64,000 bases of DNA from Enoplolaimus lenunculus (taxonomy: Eukaryota; Nematoda; Enoplea; Enoplida; Thoracostomopsidae), in NCBI GenBank assembly GCA_030248215.1, contig JASANG010002646.1, positions 124,001-188,000 on the forward strand. The letters are read 5' to 3'. A program made the translations under genes and the position numbers. Under the pieces are notes generated by a model. It had not been told where the DNA came from, searched no databases, and saw nothing but the letters and a program-made list of their open reading frames with translations. Of this stretch, positions 37,201 to 51,800 are shown piece by piece. How positions within the stretch are numbered: position 1 is the first letter of the stretch; every line of letters begins with the position of its first letter.

Positions 37201-40200
37201 CTGGACCTATTCTCGTATCTGGTACTTCTAATCCGGTTTCAGGATCTACACACCAACAGTAACCGGTGCTTCCGTGACATTGCAACGCAGCGTACGAACC
37301 GTCGTTGCTGCATTGAGCTACATGAGCACCTGGAGGTGGTGGTAATCCATTTGCATTCGCTGCCAAAAATTCTTTGTGACATTCTGAAATAATAAATAAT
37401 ACTGTGGTTAAAAGTTTAAATTGCGCAAAAGATGCGAAATGTTTTGAATGTACACTGTGAATTTTTGTGAGTTGATTTTAACTCAGAATGAGTTGAATCA
37501 ATCAGGCTGAGAGCTAGGACTATCAGAATTCAGAATTTTGGGTTGATTCAGTTCTTGACATGGTTCTAGATAAGGTGCTTCTAAATGCTATTATATTGAA
37601 AGCGGGCCGTAGCCAGAGTACAGATATGAGAATCAGCCCCCCCCCTGGAAGAATTTTGTGCCCATCTAGAAAATTTTCAATCTTGCTTGTAACTCTCATC
37701 GAAAACCCTTGTAGGACCCCTCCTAATAAAATATGTTTGCCCACCTAGCATGCTGACCTGGCTACAGGTCTGGTTAAAAGGTCAACCTAATAACTGCAGT
37801 CAGCAAAATATTTAATGCAATTAGGTTTGTCTATTGTCATGGCAAGCTTTTGTAATGTTAAGCTTGAGATTAAAGACAAGCCTAGCTTACTACTTAAACT
37901 AAGTCAAAGCCTAGAGTCAGTATCCCTAATAAAAGTCAGTAAGCAGATAGAGTCCCTAAACTTTAATTAGAGTTCATAAATGTCAATTATCCCTAACTGT
38001 AACGCATAAATGATTCCAGAACCAAATAAAGTTGAGTTCGAAACTTTAAAGCGCACTTAAGTTTTTAACTTTGCATTATCGCTCAAGCTATTGACACAAG
38101 ACAAATAAACGTTTAATTCAACGGATAGTTGCAATACTGGATATATATCAGTAACGAAGGGCATCGGAGCGTGGGTTAAAAATAAATAACAGTCAGTAAC
38201 CGAATAACAGGGTGGTACCAAATAAATATCAGTCCCCCTCTCATTCGGGTCACTAAAGCATTAACGACTCTCATCGATTTAAAATTTGGATTTTTTTCAA
38301 ATATTTCAAGAAAGTTTAAAATTGTAAATTTGAATAAACATTGGGTTTGGAAAAAAACTGAAAATGCACCTGATTTTGCGGTACACTCTTGTGCTTGAAC
38401 GCAACGGTTGTCAGCGTTTCGAAAATAGCCAGAAACACACTGGCATACGTTGACTTCACAGCTCGCAGGACAAATTTCCGGGTTTGGAACGTCGCAGCTG
38501 GGTTCGCACGGGGTCCCACATTCCAAGAATTCTTCGTTTGGATCACATTGAGATATCGGTGTGGTTGCTGGAATCAAAATTAATAAAATTAAACTTAAAT
38601 ATCATATCCTGCTTTAGGTTTGGAACCAAGCAAACGATGTATTATACATTAGAAGGTGTACAGGCAACGTAAATTTTCCGCTCACACTACCGTACTACGT
38701 GCCACAAAACACCATGTGACAAGCATTCAGGTACGATTAACCTGATAAATGTCTTACGATAGGGTTAAGGCTCGACTAATATGACATTTGTCACACGTTA
38801 ACCGTAGCTTATGACACATTTTGTGGCAGGGATAATACATATACTTGTGTACAGCGCAATAAGAAAGGTGACGGAAAAATTTATTTAGCCAAAATTTGAT
38901 TTAACCACGTTTCCACTTTTACAAGGTAAAGGAACACTAACCGTTTTCGCTAGCGTCGCTTTCGTCTTCACACGTGGGCCTTTCAGATCCGGGCGTTGTT
39001 CTCGTACCCGGAATTTCTTCTCCAGTATCCGGTTCGACACACCAGCACATACCGACACTTCCGTGACACTGAACACGAGAAAACGAGCCATCTCTTTCAC
39101 AAGAGGGTACCAGTTGCCCTGGGGGTGGAATTTCACTTTGACCGTAGATATCGAGAACCATTTTGTGGCAGCCTTCAATATATGAACATTTAGGCCCCTT
39201 TCACACGTGCAAGTTTTTTGCAGCAAAACTTGCGGCTTCAACTGGCAATTGCAAGTTATTGCATCTATCATTTGCAGCTGCAACTTGCATGTACCAGTTT
39301 ATGCAGCAAGAAAATGTTACAACTGCAACTTCCGCCCACAAGTTATATAATGCAATTTTCAATCAAACTTTTAGTTGTAAGTTTCCGCTGCAAAAACATG
39401 CACGTGTGAATGGAGCTTAATAGTTTTTGACACAGCCATGGGAAGAGAACTACTAGACACAACAGAGGGGACTTTAACGATAAACATTAATTGACACCAT
39501 AAGAGGGGGGTTTAGCTTATATTACCAACGAAAAAATTTACCGATTAAACAGTTATAATAGATATCTTAGTAGAAGAGCTTCAATAACACGAGATAGAGC
39601 TATTTTTTCGTAGATAACGAAATTCCTTCGACAGCATTCGCCTATGAATTTAGTCTATTGTCGCGGTAATGCTAAAGTTTCGGGGCCAGAAACAAGGTGT
39701 TCCCGGTCTAACTGTTTTAGTATCTGCCTACTAGACATTTAATTCTATTGTATAAATCGTTAACATAATGTTTTCAATTCACAAAGTTTACGACGGGCCA
39801 CTAGAACTGTCCCACGTCCCTTTCTTAATTGGTCTGCTTTGAGGGCCCATGTATACAACAGGGCCGGAACAGTAGTATAAGCATATTCCTAAGCCTAAGC
39901 GTAAGGATGAGCCTAAACCTAAGCCTAAGCGTATGGATGAGCCTATTTCTAAATCTAAGCTTAAGCCTAATCCTAAGCCTAAGCCTAAGCAAAAATAATA
40001 GTCTAAAGCTTAAATTGACTCTTTTATAGCGACTCCGGAAAACGATCCGGCCCTGTTCTATACATGGACCGCTTCTAGAGTGGCAAAACAGTCATAAATT
40101 TGTACGAAATCGCAACATATTAGCACCACGTTTCTAGGCGGTTTACAAGTAGTGTTTGACTTTAATACATTCGTTTGTCCTTGGTGCAATTTCATCCAAG

Positions 40201-43200
40201 CCCGTGGTCAGCTCACTTTGCTGAGGCGGCTAAAAAATTTTAGAACCGGCATACAACGGTTTTCAATGACTTTCAAGCAAGGCTGAAAATTTTTTAGGGA
40301 TGTCAAACTTTTGCAGCGGGCTGAGCCCCCCTGGGCCCCCTTTAGCTACGGGCACAGCAAAAACAGTGTCACTGTAAAGGCAAAGGTTTCCCCAGATTGC
40401 AGTAGTGCCACGGTGCTTATACAATAGGCAGATAGGGCGTTGTATCCGTCAAAAATTTTTCAAGAAACGTGAGAAAACACACTCATGGGAATGTTTCAAC
40501 GTGCCGAAGGCTTACAAGTCAAAAAATTTTCTCGCTCGCTACACTTGCCTGCTAAAAAATTATTCGTGGTCGAAACAAATTTCTGACTGCGTCCATGATA
40601 TATCGCATTTTTATTTTGTATTTTTCTGCATGTGGTTGTTTTTTCGCAATATCGCTTTAGCAATTTTGCTATATGGATAATGTGTAAAACATCCCTTATT
40701 GTTTAGAAAATGTTCTGCGCCAAATCATGCACAGATAAGTGTTGAAAAGAACGCAAGTTAGACGGCTCTTGGTTTAACCAAGAGTGGATGATGTCCACTT
40801 GCAGAAGAGTGTACAACTGACACGGTAGTGCATTGCACAAAGTGTACCAGCACGCGTTGCATTTTTGCTCGATCCCCCCCCCCTGATTTGGGGGTAGTCA
40901 CCACTTAATCTACATAGTAAACATAGGAGTTAAAATATAATCGGAGCGACTTTAGCTAAAATTCAAAATATTGGTTCAACGTTATCGCCCCCAAATAAGG
41001 GGGGGTAGGTCAAAAATACAACGTGCGCCGGGTACATTGTTTTGTGTATAGAATGTACCCAGTTGCACACTGTTGTGAAAATCATTCACTCTTGGTTTAA
41101 CCAAGAGTGAATAATACAAGAGTGTGCAACTCTTGAAGCTCCGCATGGTACAAAACGTACCACCGTGCGTTGCGTTTTTGGCCGACCATCCCTTGTTCAG
41201 AGGGGGGTCGCTATCATGAATACCCTAAATTAAACTATCTGGTGAGCATGTTTGATGCCCCATAAATAAAGTGTCATGGTTCGCACCGGCTGTACCCCCC
41301 TCTAAACAAAGGGAGGTAGGGTAAAACCGCAACGCGTGCCGGGTACATTCTTTTCTACACAGAATCTACCCAGTTACATACTCTTGTCGAAGAACGCATC
41401 ATCCACTCTTGGTTAAACGTATGTATGCCTTCTGGAGCAAAACTATGTCGAGGTTAGCTGCAGTGGCGGATCCAGGATCTCAAAATGGGGGGGGGGCCAA
41501 AATTTCACAGGTAATAAACTTATTTTTGACCCATACTGTAGTGACCGAAATAAAAGGGGGTCCCCATTTTGAGTCCCAATATAATTTTGGTCGAGATGCT
41601 GTTGGGGGGGCCACGGCCGGGGTGGCCCCCCCGTGGATCCGCCATTGGTTAGCTGCTAGCTGCCAACCAGAAGCGCAACCAAGAATATTTACTATTGAGC
41701 CGGTATAAACATTCAATAACTTTTTGCGAGTGAGCGTAACAAGCGAAAAAATATATACTCCTCGGCTTCTCTGATTCAGCGAATTTTTCTAGAATGTAAA
41801 CGTATGTTTTTCATCATTCCGGAAATTTCAGAGGAACAAATTACCTTCCGGCCTCTATGCAGTACTCGCCTGCATTCAAAGTACCTGTAGCTGCAGGGCA
41901 CTCAGACGCACGAACACATCGCATAATTGCATCGCGAAAATAGCCCGACTTGCAAAAACAACCAGAAACGCAGTTGTAAGTGCAAACGGCAGGCGCTGGA
42001 TTGCCACAAGAGCGTTCGCATGCAGTACCACACTCCAAGTATTCTTCGTTGTTTCCGTTACATGTTTGTTCAATTGTGTCCATAGATTCAGCTCGTTCTA
42101 AAAATAAAATATACTAGTCAATGTGGTTGTAATATTAATAACCCTTTCTCACACGAATATTTTCTATTTCCCCTGAGACCTACTTTTATGCTAGGATTCG
42201 AACTCCAGTGACTGGAGTGGGAGGCGTATACCATCACCACTCAGCTATAGGAGCTTGACGCTCGAGCTCGAGGGGGCTCTCACGTCTTGTGGTGATTTAG
42301 TACTATGTATACGTTTTGCAATTGTTAAACACTGTGCGATATATACTATTTAACGTATATACACTGCGCTAAAGTTACCTACAGGCAACTCAATGTGAGA
42401 AGGGGTTATAGATAGTAAACTGAAAATTTTTCGCTTAAACAGCGACAACGTGTCAAAATATATTTTAAGCGGTTGCAATATTTACAACGCTATTGTCTTA
42501 AAATATCAGTGGTTCCAATTTTAATAAAACCAACATTTTAAAATTAGAAGTGTTCCAAATTCTTAAAATATGAGACTTTACAACGTTTGGGATTTGGATC
42601 CGCTTGTGAATTGTACAAAATTTTGAAGCCGGAGAGGTGTTTTAAAAACAGGCTTCACCTAAATTTTTTTAAATTTGCGTTTTTCGGCAACAGTGAATTC
42701 GCTTTTACTACGATCAGGACACGGAACTCTGATTTTGTCGCAGTTTGCTGGTTTGAAAACCTGTTAGTAATTTGTGATAGACGGTAGTTTGTGCCAATAA
42801 CCGTGCTAAGGTTTCACTGTCTAGCAGTAGGATCCTCAAATAGGTATGGCTTACAAGTTAGAAATCGTTGTAGCTGTGTATCTTGATTTACCGTCATTCA
42901 TAGTTGAAAATTGGGCGTCCAATTTTTGAGTTTTCAACGCAATTTGAACACATTCGTCTTCAGACGCACCGTCTGTACCCGGTATGGTGCGACCGGTTTC
43001 AGGTTCAACGCAGACACACTGGCGTCCGTCGATAGAATCATTGAAAAAACACAGGAACGGCCAAAAATTCCCACGCTCATCGCAATAGATTTCAAAATTC
43101 CCACGGGTACTATTCTCACGGCTGTCATTCAGTATTTGGTCACTTTCGATGTCAAATTCAGATGTTGCGTTTGTCAACGCTGATTGAAGTACAAGATACG

Positions 43201-45838
43201 CTTGTCGCAAGCATTCTGGAAATTTAATATTTATTTAATTTTTTTCTGTGAATTTTTGAAATTTTGACTAAAATGACCGCAAAGTAAAGTCTCCAGGCTT
43301 TGCGAATGGATTTTCTTAAGCTTCATTTAAAGCTTAGCGCTGTGTTTAGATTCATTATATACTTAGACTTAGGTTTGGGCAAAAAATTCCCGGCTAGGCT
43401 GTTTCAAATTTTGTTTCTCGCCAACCAGTAGCCGGGTTCACTTTGCTTGGGGGTAAACAATTTTTAGGAGTAACATACTAGGGCTTTTGATGACTTACAA
43501 ACAAGCTTGAAATTTTACGGTCTGGGCCAAAATCCTTGCAGGGGCGGAAGACGCCTCCCTGTCCACCCTCTGTCTACGAGCCCGAATTCGGATCTCTTCT
43601 ATGCATAATCCTGGCCGGTGTTGCTTAATATTCTATATTGCATTTGTTGTCTCCGCATTTCAGAGTACATCTTCAAACCAAAATTATTGTTTATCGGTCC
43701 ATGTTACTTTAAGGGGCGTCCAGGTTTCTGGTGGGCATATAAAAAAGTGGGTTTAGATTCTAGATTACATTTTTTTGCTTAGGCTTAGGCTTAGGCTGAA
43801 AAACTCATTTTTACAACGCTTAAGCTTAAGCTTAGGCTTAGGCATACGCTTAATCTACTGTTACGCCCCTTAAAGTAACATTGGCCGTTTATCGGAGCAG
43901 GTTTAAAAAACACCGAAATAACAGTCATTGAATGATCAAAGCTGATACACAGGCTTTTAACCTTCCAACAGGAATTAAACCTAAATATTTGTAGTGTGAT
44001 TTAGTATTAATCTTTCTCCAGGAAAATTTTCCTTTTCCGAGACCGTGCGCCCCGCGCCCCCCCGCCCCCCGCCCCGGGCCGCGTTAAAATTGCGTTTGGC
44101 TTCTTGTTCGCTTATCGCGACAGCTTTCTCAGTATAATACATATCCTGCGCATTAATTAGAATTTTATGGGAATGCCGCTGAACACAGTTGAGGATCCAA
44201 GACATACTATAAAAAAACTTACCAGTTTTTGGCTCCGGGCACTCTGACGGCAGTACACATTGAAAATCGGTTTCCGTAGAAATGTTAACTCTGACATATC
44301 CTCTTGCACATTGACAACCAGGAGTGCAGCTAGTTTTGCTGCACTTACGAACAGCAGGAGTATCGCACGTTGGCTGGCACGCCGAAACACACGAACTATA
44401 CTCTTGATAAGGGCCAATGCATTCGGTAGGGGGCGTGAGTTGTTGATGACCTAAAATTGTTAGTTCTAGATTAGTTTCTAAGCTAAAAAATCTATTATTT
44501 AAATTTAGTCAAAACTAAAAGCATTCTACGGTTCGTTTAGTTATATCTAATGTAACACCACTACGACCATCGAATACCGCTGTACTTTTAGACGTTCGTT
44601 TAAAAAATTGATTAATGGTTGCCCTCGGTCGCTAGCGGATCCACAAGGGGGGAGCGTACGCCCCCATCAGAAATTTTTTGCGTTAAAATTGTAAGGTTCC
44701 TCTAGGTACCTTACAATTTTTCCCTTCAGAAGATTTTTTGTAACAAAAGACAATTTTTCGCGCAGAATTTTTAGTAATAAAATGGTAAAGTCCCTCCGCC
44801 ACCTTACAATTTTTCGCCCTCAGAAAATTTTTTGGTGATAAAATGATAATTTCCCTACGTTACAATTTTTGCGTTATATAACATTTGCCAGCCCGCCGGC
44901 CCTCGTCAGAAATTTTTTGTTCCGCCTCTTCCAGCGTTGTATCCAAAAATTAGTAACGGGAGGACGGGCTGGCAAAAGTTTTGAAACACAATTTTTACTG
45001 CATGCTATATATCTGCTAATTTTCTGAGCGGGAAACATTGTAAGGTACTTTAGTGACCCGAATAACAGGCGGTTGTTATTTATTTGGCCTCTCTAGACGG
45101 TACCCCTTTTCTTATTCGGTTACGGACTGTTATTAATTTTTAACCCACGCTCTCCGCCGCCTTTTGTTAGTTGGACCTAGCACCCATCTCTTATGTCATT
45201 CTGTCTTTTGTGCAGGACTGACCATCCGCAGCATTTTTGTTGGTTGCCACGTCCGTTGTTTTCTGGATTATATAATAAAATTAATGCAGGTAGTTTGTAC
45301 TTGTGTGTTATATTTTTGAGCAGTATAGACTCTAATTTGGATTAAGGGACTCGATCCGCTTATGGACTCTTATTACGGATATGGACTCCTATTGATTGGG
45401 ACTCAAAATGGGGACCCCATCTTATTACTCTGATCCTCTTATTCGGGTTACTCCAGTGCAACCCTTATCATTTTATAACAAAATATGTTCTAGCCGCCAC
45501 CGCCCCCTCTAAAATCCGCGAATCATGGTAGCCGGATAATCAAAATTTAAATAAAACGCAATACTATTGCGACTGGTAAATAGATGCTATTTGCAATAAA
45601 AATACGAGTTGTTACGTAAGCTATTGTTATATCCTTCTGTTAGCCTGACACATTGTTTCAAGTTAGTATAGACAAGTGTCTAAAGGCGTCCAAATATTCA
45701 TTTATGCACCGTCATTTATACATAAGCCATTTTAAGACCACACTCCGCATCATTAAATTCTTAAGAATTGTTGCAATCTCAAATATATAAAACAAGAATG
45801 TCGCTAAACTACAGAAAACTCCGCCATGCCACCGAAAA

Positions 45839-45873
<35 letters not shown>

Positions 45874-48800
45874 ATATATTATATATGTAACATATAATTA
45901 ATATGTATATATATAATATATATGGCCGACATTAGACCCGAAACCTAAAGCTTAAAACATTCGATTCTTGAGCACTTTCCTTGCCAGGTTTTACGCGTTA
46001 GCTTAAGTGGTGGACACCGCTTACATAAGCCTAATCCTATACCCGAGTCTAAGCCTGTAAATGATGAAAGTGTGTAAAATGCACACATTAACTTTAGCTT
46101 AGATTTCAATGTACAGTTGTGGTATTTTTGAAGAAAAATTTTTATTTCAGTAACAAATATATATTTAAATTTAGCGTCGAGAATGACATTGACAAATGTG
46201 TATATATATATGTCGTAAACCAAGGTGTAATTTAGTCCAATTCCGAATTGGGCTATCCTAGGGCGTAATTACAACTTAGGCTACGACATATATAATTGGT
46301 GAGGTCTTCCCGAAAAATCTGGCTGCCTTTACGGTCAATTTTATTATTTAATTTTTTAAAAAAAGTAAAAATTTGAAAAATAACACTTGCTAAAGTATTA
46401 AATATATATTTTACATTAAAAAGCTGTTGTCTTACACTTTGTTTTAGCAAAAAATAAGCCTATTTCACCTATGGCAACCGGAAATTTTAAGCTTCGAATT
46501 TGATTTTTCTTCCTATAGAAAATAGTAGTTTTATGACCAGTAAACGTATATTTCCGCATTGAGATTGGTCTATTATAACAGCATTAAATCCCTGTATTCG
46601 TCGAAAAATAATATATTTCTCAAAAAAAGTTTTGTTCGAATGTATTTTGAACTCCAATTGAAATGTTGTAAACTTTCAACTCAATCAAAAATTTAGCATA
46701 AGTCAGTGTGTAAAATTTCACAAAGACCATATTTTGGATGACAATTTTTTGGAATATTATAATTTTAGCGTTTACGTGATGCTTCAACTATTTGGCAACG
46801 TTACGCGTTACCTTGCCTACATCGACTAGTACCATATAAAGAAATGGTAATTAACCCTTTCTCACATGAATATTTTCTATTTCCCCTGAGACCTACTTTT
46901 ATGCTTGGATTCGAACTCCAGTGACTGGAGTGGGAGGCGTATAGCATCACCACTCAGCTATAGGAGCTTGACGCTCGAGCCCGAGGGGGCTGTCACGTCT
47001 TGTGGTGATTTAGTTCTATGTATACGTGTTGCAATTGTTAAACACGGTGCGATATATACTATTTAACGTATATACACTGCGCTGAGTTGCCTACAGGCAA
47101 CTCAATGTGAGAAGGGGTTAAAAACGTTTTTATGATGAATAAATACGCGAATAATACGTTTGCGAGCAGTTTTATAACCGAAAGAATAAATCTATTCAGG
47201 GTGTTTTTAGGCAGAACCAAACCGTTTTACGCCTGCCGGCTTTAGTCTACCGGAATATAAAAAAATTATCTATTACAATTCATTTATAATGAATGAATAC
47301 GCGTATAAATGTGTCCCTGGCGCGTTTTTTACGTAGTAGCAAGTTTACTCTGAGAAACATCTTCTTGTTGTCCAGGTTTGAGTTTAGGATTTTCAGGTTG
47401 TTTCGATGTCATCATAGCTTGGATCGGTTTGCAGCTGTCGCGGCGAAACAATTTGCTCAAAACTCGAGTTTGTTTGATTTCAGCGCCAGTTTTAGCGTTG
47501 ACGCACCAACATTTGTCGTCAATTTTATCACATTTACTCTGAAAAAGTTATTAAGTCTTTGCTATTTTTGGTGGTCAGCGGCGCAGCCGTACGCCGTCTA
47601 AGTTTAATCATACGGATGCTGCAATTTAGCTTGAATATTAAATACGTAGCGAATGCATAAATGTTGCAGCAGTTGAACACGAGTTGCATGTGAAGGATGC
47701 AACTTGCAGAAGCAAACTCAAAGTGCACGCAGTTGTAAGCTGTTTCACGCTAGTTTTTTACTTTCAGCAAGAAAATAATATTAATTCTTCTACAACCTGT
47801 ATAATTGCCTTTTCGAGATATCCAAAGTATTGTGGGGAGATATATAACCTATCCCCTGTACAATTCGCCATTGCTTGACTACAGAGTAGGATAAAGAGGT
47901 ACGGGAGAGGTACAGTAGCGCTTTATAAAGCCGCTAAAAACGGTAGTCTTGCATCCAGGCCCATAGTCAACTCGCCTTGCTAGGGGCGGGCTAATAATTG
48001 TTCGGTGAGGTATACAAGAGTTTTCATTGACTTACAAGCAAAGTTGAAAATTTTATAAAAGAGCCAAAAATTTTCCAGGGGTGGCTCAGCCCCACCCCAG
48101 GCCTTCCCGTTGACTACGGGACCGCTTTACCTCAAAGCTTCCATCCGAATGACAATTCACGATGCGATTTTTATTCGAACCTGGCAAGTTTTCTGGATCC
48201 AGTACTCGACGGTGACATTTTGTTGCTGAAAATAAAAAAATTCGTTATTGAACTAAATAAAAAAACGCTATTTAGCGTGGTTCAAATTTCGAAACGTGGA
48301 AATGACATTAATATACTATAGTTTAACTTGGCTGTATAATATTTGCAATTGAAACCAACATCTTTATTGCAAAAATGTCACACCACAACTAAAAATTTTC
48401 TTATAGAACAATGTGTATAAATTAAAATCTACAGAATCTTCGATTTAAAACTATAAAGGTTTAATTGATATACTAGTACACGTAGTGGCACACATGTGCA
48501 ACTGGACTAAAGTTTCTCTGGCCCTAGATTAAAGTGTTGCCTGGGCTCCTCGTATTCCAGTGAACGAAATTAAAAAACTTCTAAGCTGTAGTGCTTTGCA
48601 GATACATATATAAAACACATCCGAAACAATAGGTGTTCGCAATGCATACAGTGTTAACTTGAATACGTAACGTTACGAAAATCTGTTGGAACGCTGCCTA
48701 ATATACGTATGCGGGGTGTTTTAGGTTTAATTAAATTGATTGGTTAATAGAGGAAGTCTTATCTATCTGTGTATAGTGCGGAAACGCCCTTCATAAATAC

Positions 48801-51800
48801 GTATTTTGGGCAGCATTCCAACCGACTTGCATATAGGAAATTCCTATATAAGCCGTTATGTAAACCAGCTAAATTGTAAAGGCCACTAAAACTGCGAGGG
48901 CAGGGCCGCCCTACGCCGACCTATTCACCTCCATCGACCCAAAATCGTTTCAACCGCATTATATAATTTCTATATTAGGAATCAACTTTTATTGCCCTCT
49001 GGACAACTTCTCGCATCCTTTCGACTACCAATTCCTGGTTCCAGGAGTGTGCCAAAGACATCCCGGTTCGTAAAACATTGTCTAAAATTGTTAGCCGGTT
49101 CCTCCGGTGCCCACACTACCCATTTGACAGCAATGAATACTGAATAAGACCAGACCCCCAAAATTTTCTTTCCCCTCGGCTGATTTCGACTTACCATTTT
49201 TCAACGAGCATTCGTTTCCGAGTACACATCGGCCTTGTTCATCTCGATAGCGGCCTTTTTGACAAATACAACGGCGTGAACAATTTTCCGTGCACTTCAA
49301 CGGAGTAGGATGACTACATTTTGGTTCACTCGTTTGTGATTGTTTTTCAGCCAAAACTTCAAATACGCCACACTTTAACGGTGTATTTTCTGAAATAAAA
49401 ATTAAAAAAAAAATTGCTATAAAAGCATAGTTCGTTTAATGTAACTGATGTGCCGTGAAAATTACAGTATGAAACAGCACAAGTTATGCATCGTTCACTT
49501 TAATTTGCGTACATCGCGTTTGAATTCGTCGAATCACCGGCTGAACAGCGCAAACTGCTCCGACGGTAAATTTCAAAGAGAAACATTATAGTAGTAATAC
49601 ATGAAAGAAATTTCAGTTTGTACTAATCTTATGTCTGGCATATGATGTGATAAAATCTGAAATTTTAAGCTAAATTAGTAAGTAGTTATATAAAATTTAA
49701 CAGTTTGGCTTCAAACAGGAATATTTTCACAATTTTTAATTCAAAATTGGCTTTAACAATGTGTAACCACCATTTTCTACCTATAAACGAGTGTTTTTTA
49801 TTTCCACGGCATGAACGCAAAATAAAGTCAACAGTGTATCACATTGCAATTAAAAACTTAGTCTGTTTGAGCATTATTACAAGGCACAAAAGTTCACAAA
49901 AAATGTGCTATGGTAAACGCTAAATTGTCAATAATGCGTTTAAAGTGTTCACTGTTGTTTAGGTCCATATCATCAAATGCATAGAGCATCTATCACCAGT
50001 TAGCGATACGTTTACAAACTATTGTTGATGAATTCCTGCCGGATATAAAAATTGGCACAGAATTAGGACATATCATATGCAAAACATGTGACAAACTTTG
50101 ACCCTCACTATTCAGAGTGGTTTGAAAGCTACAAGACCTATCACCAACTGGAGATAAGTGTTGCACACAGTTGAGAATACAGAGCCTGTATTTGAGTACA
50201 ATGAGAGACAAGAATGTACATCGAACTCGAGCTGTGTCAAATTTTAACTGAACAGTTTACAATTTGAATTCTTCGTTTGAACGTCACTATCAACTAATTT
50301 ATTGACTACGAGTTTTAACCTTAAAAAATCAAAATATTTTCGTAAAATCGTTTTGAAACTAAAATTTCAAAACCACAAAATAAACTTATCCTGATCGTCG
50401 GCCAAAATTCTGGTTAAAAACCAAAACTTGCAACTTACTAGGAACCTCCGTTGTCAATGGCTCGGGTTCCGGAGATGACGGCTCAGGTTCCGGTAGTGAG
50501 CATTCCGGTAACCCGAGGTCAATATGCTTCCGGGTTTGAGAGTATACAACACCAGTTTCGTCATCGACACATACACACGTTTGATCGCTTTCTTTGCATT
50601 GTATCGACTAAAACACAGCGGTACTTGATGTTTGGGAGGAGTTATACTTTTGTTGTGTGGCGTGTCAGCGGCTGATTAAGAAACTTCAGAAACAAGTGAC
50701 CGAACGAGATATTCATAGCGGTGCAAAAATTCGACCCCAAGCGCCATTTTAGTGCAAAACCTTCGTACAAAATCTTGGGTTTGATTCAGCTGCAGGAGCC
50801 TAAGGGTGGGGTGCCCTAATGTAAACCGCCAATGGGCGCCGTCCGTCACCGTTCAACGATAGCGAAAGGAACAAACAAACCTTTGATTGAGAACTCTAGA
50901 TTTTTCCTTAAACTACTTGTTGCAGAGTACATCTATTATGTTTCGCAGGTCTATAGCCACGTTCTGCAGTGTGTATTTAAAGACCTAGTCACATATACGA
51001 GTTTTTGCAGCAAAAACGTGCACGTGCAACATACATTTGCAAATTCGGTCACAAAACAGCTTTGAAGATCACGAAGCAGTAAATTATTCACTAGAATTCG
51101 TGCTTTCGTATTTAATTCGCACGTGTGAACGACGTTGCGTGTCATTTGAATTTCTTGTACCTACATTTTGATTGGCTAATCGAAAACTATGTTACTAAGC
51201 TCTTGTTGAATTGATTCAGAATTTTTAAGTTTACTCACGAAGCTTTAAATATTATTCAAATATCAAACTTGTTTGATGTTTCGTAGTCCAGTACGAAAAA
51301 TTAGAAACGGAATTTAAAAGTTTACCTGAAACTTTCCGTCAAGATCACACTGCGGTACTTCAAACGCTGGTTGAATATGGGGCCACGCGGTTTGATTAAT
51401 ATTATTGCTATTTAGAATGTATGTGGCAATCACTGCCTGATAGCATTCTAAAAAAAGAAATAGACAAATAAATATAAAAATCACAAATATAAACAAAAGG
51501 AAAAATAAAAACAAATGAACAAACCAAAAACAAAACAACTAAAAAACAAACAAAGAGATAAACAACCAACAACACAAAGAAACTACTCTAAAGCACTACG
51601 ACCTTACCATTTTATCACAAAAAAATTCTGACGGGAGGCATACGCCATCCGCCCCATTATGCATCTGCTAGTGCCCACTATCTGTTCTAAGATTATGGAC
51701 TTAATTTAAACATGAATTCAACTGTTAACAGTAAAGTCCTAACTTAAACAAGGGGTGATCCACCTGGTCGGCTCGTACACTGCAAATGCCAATGAGTTGA

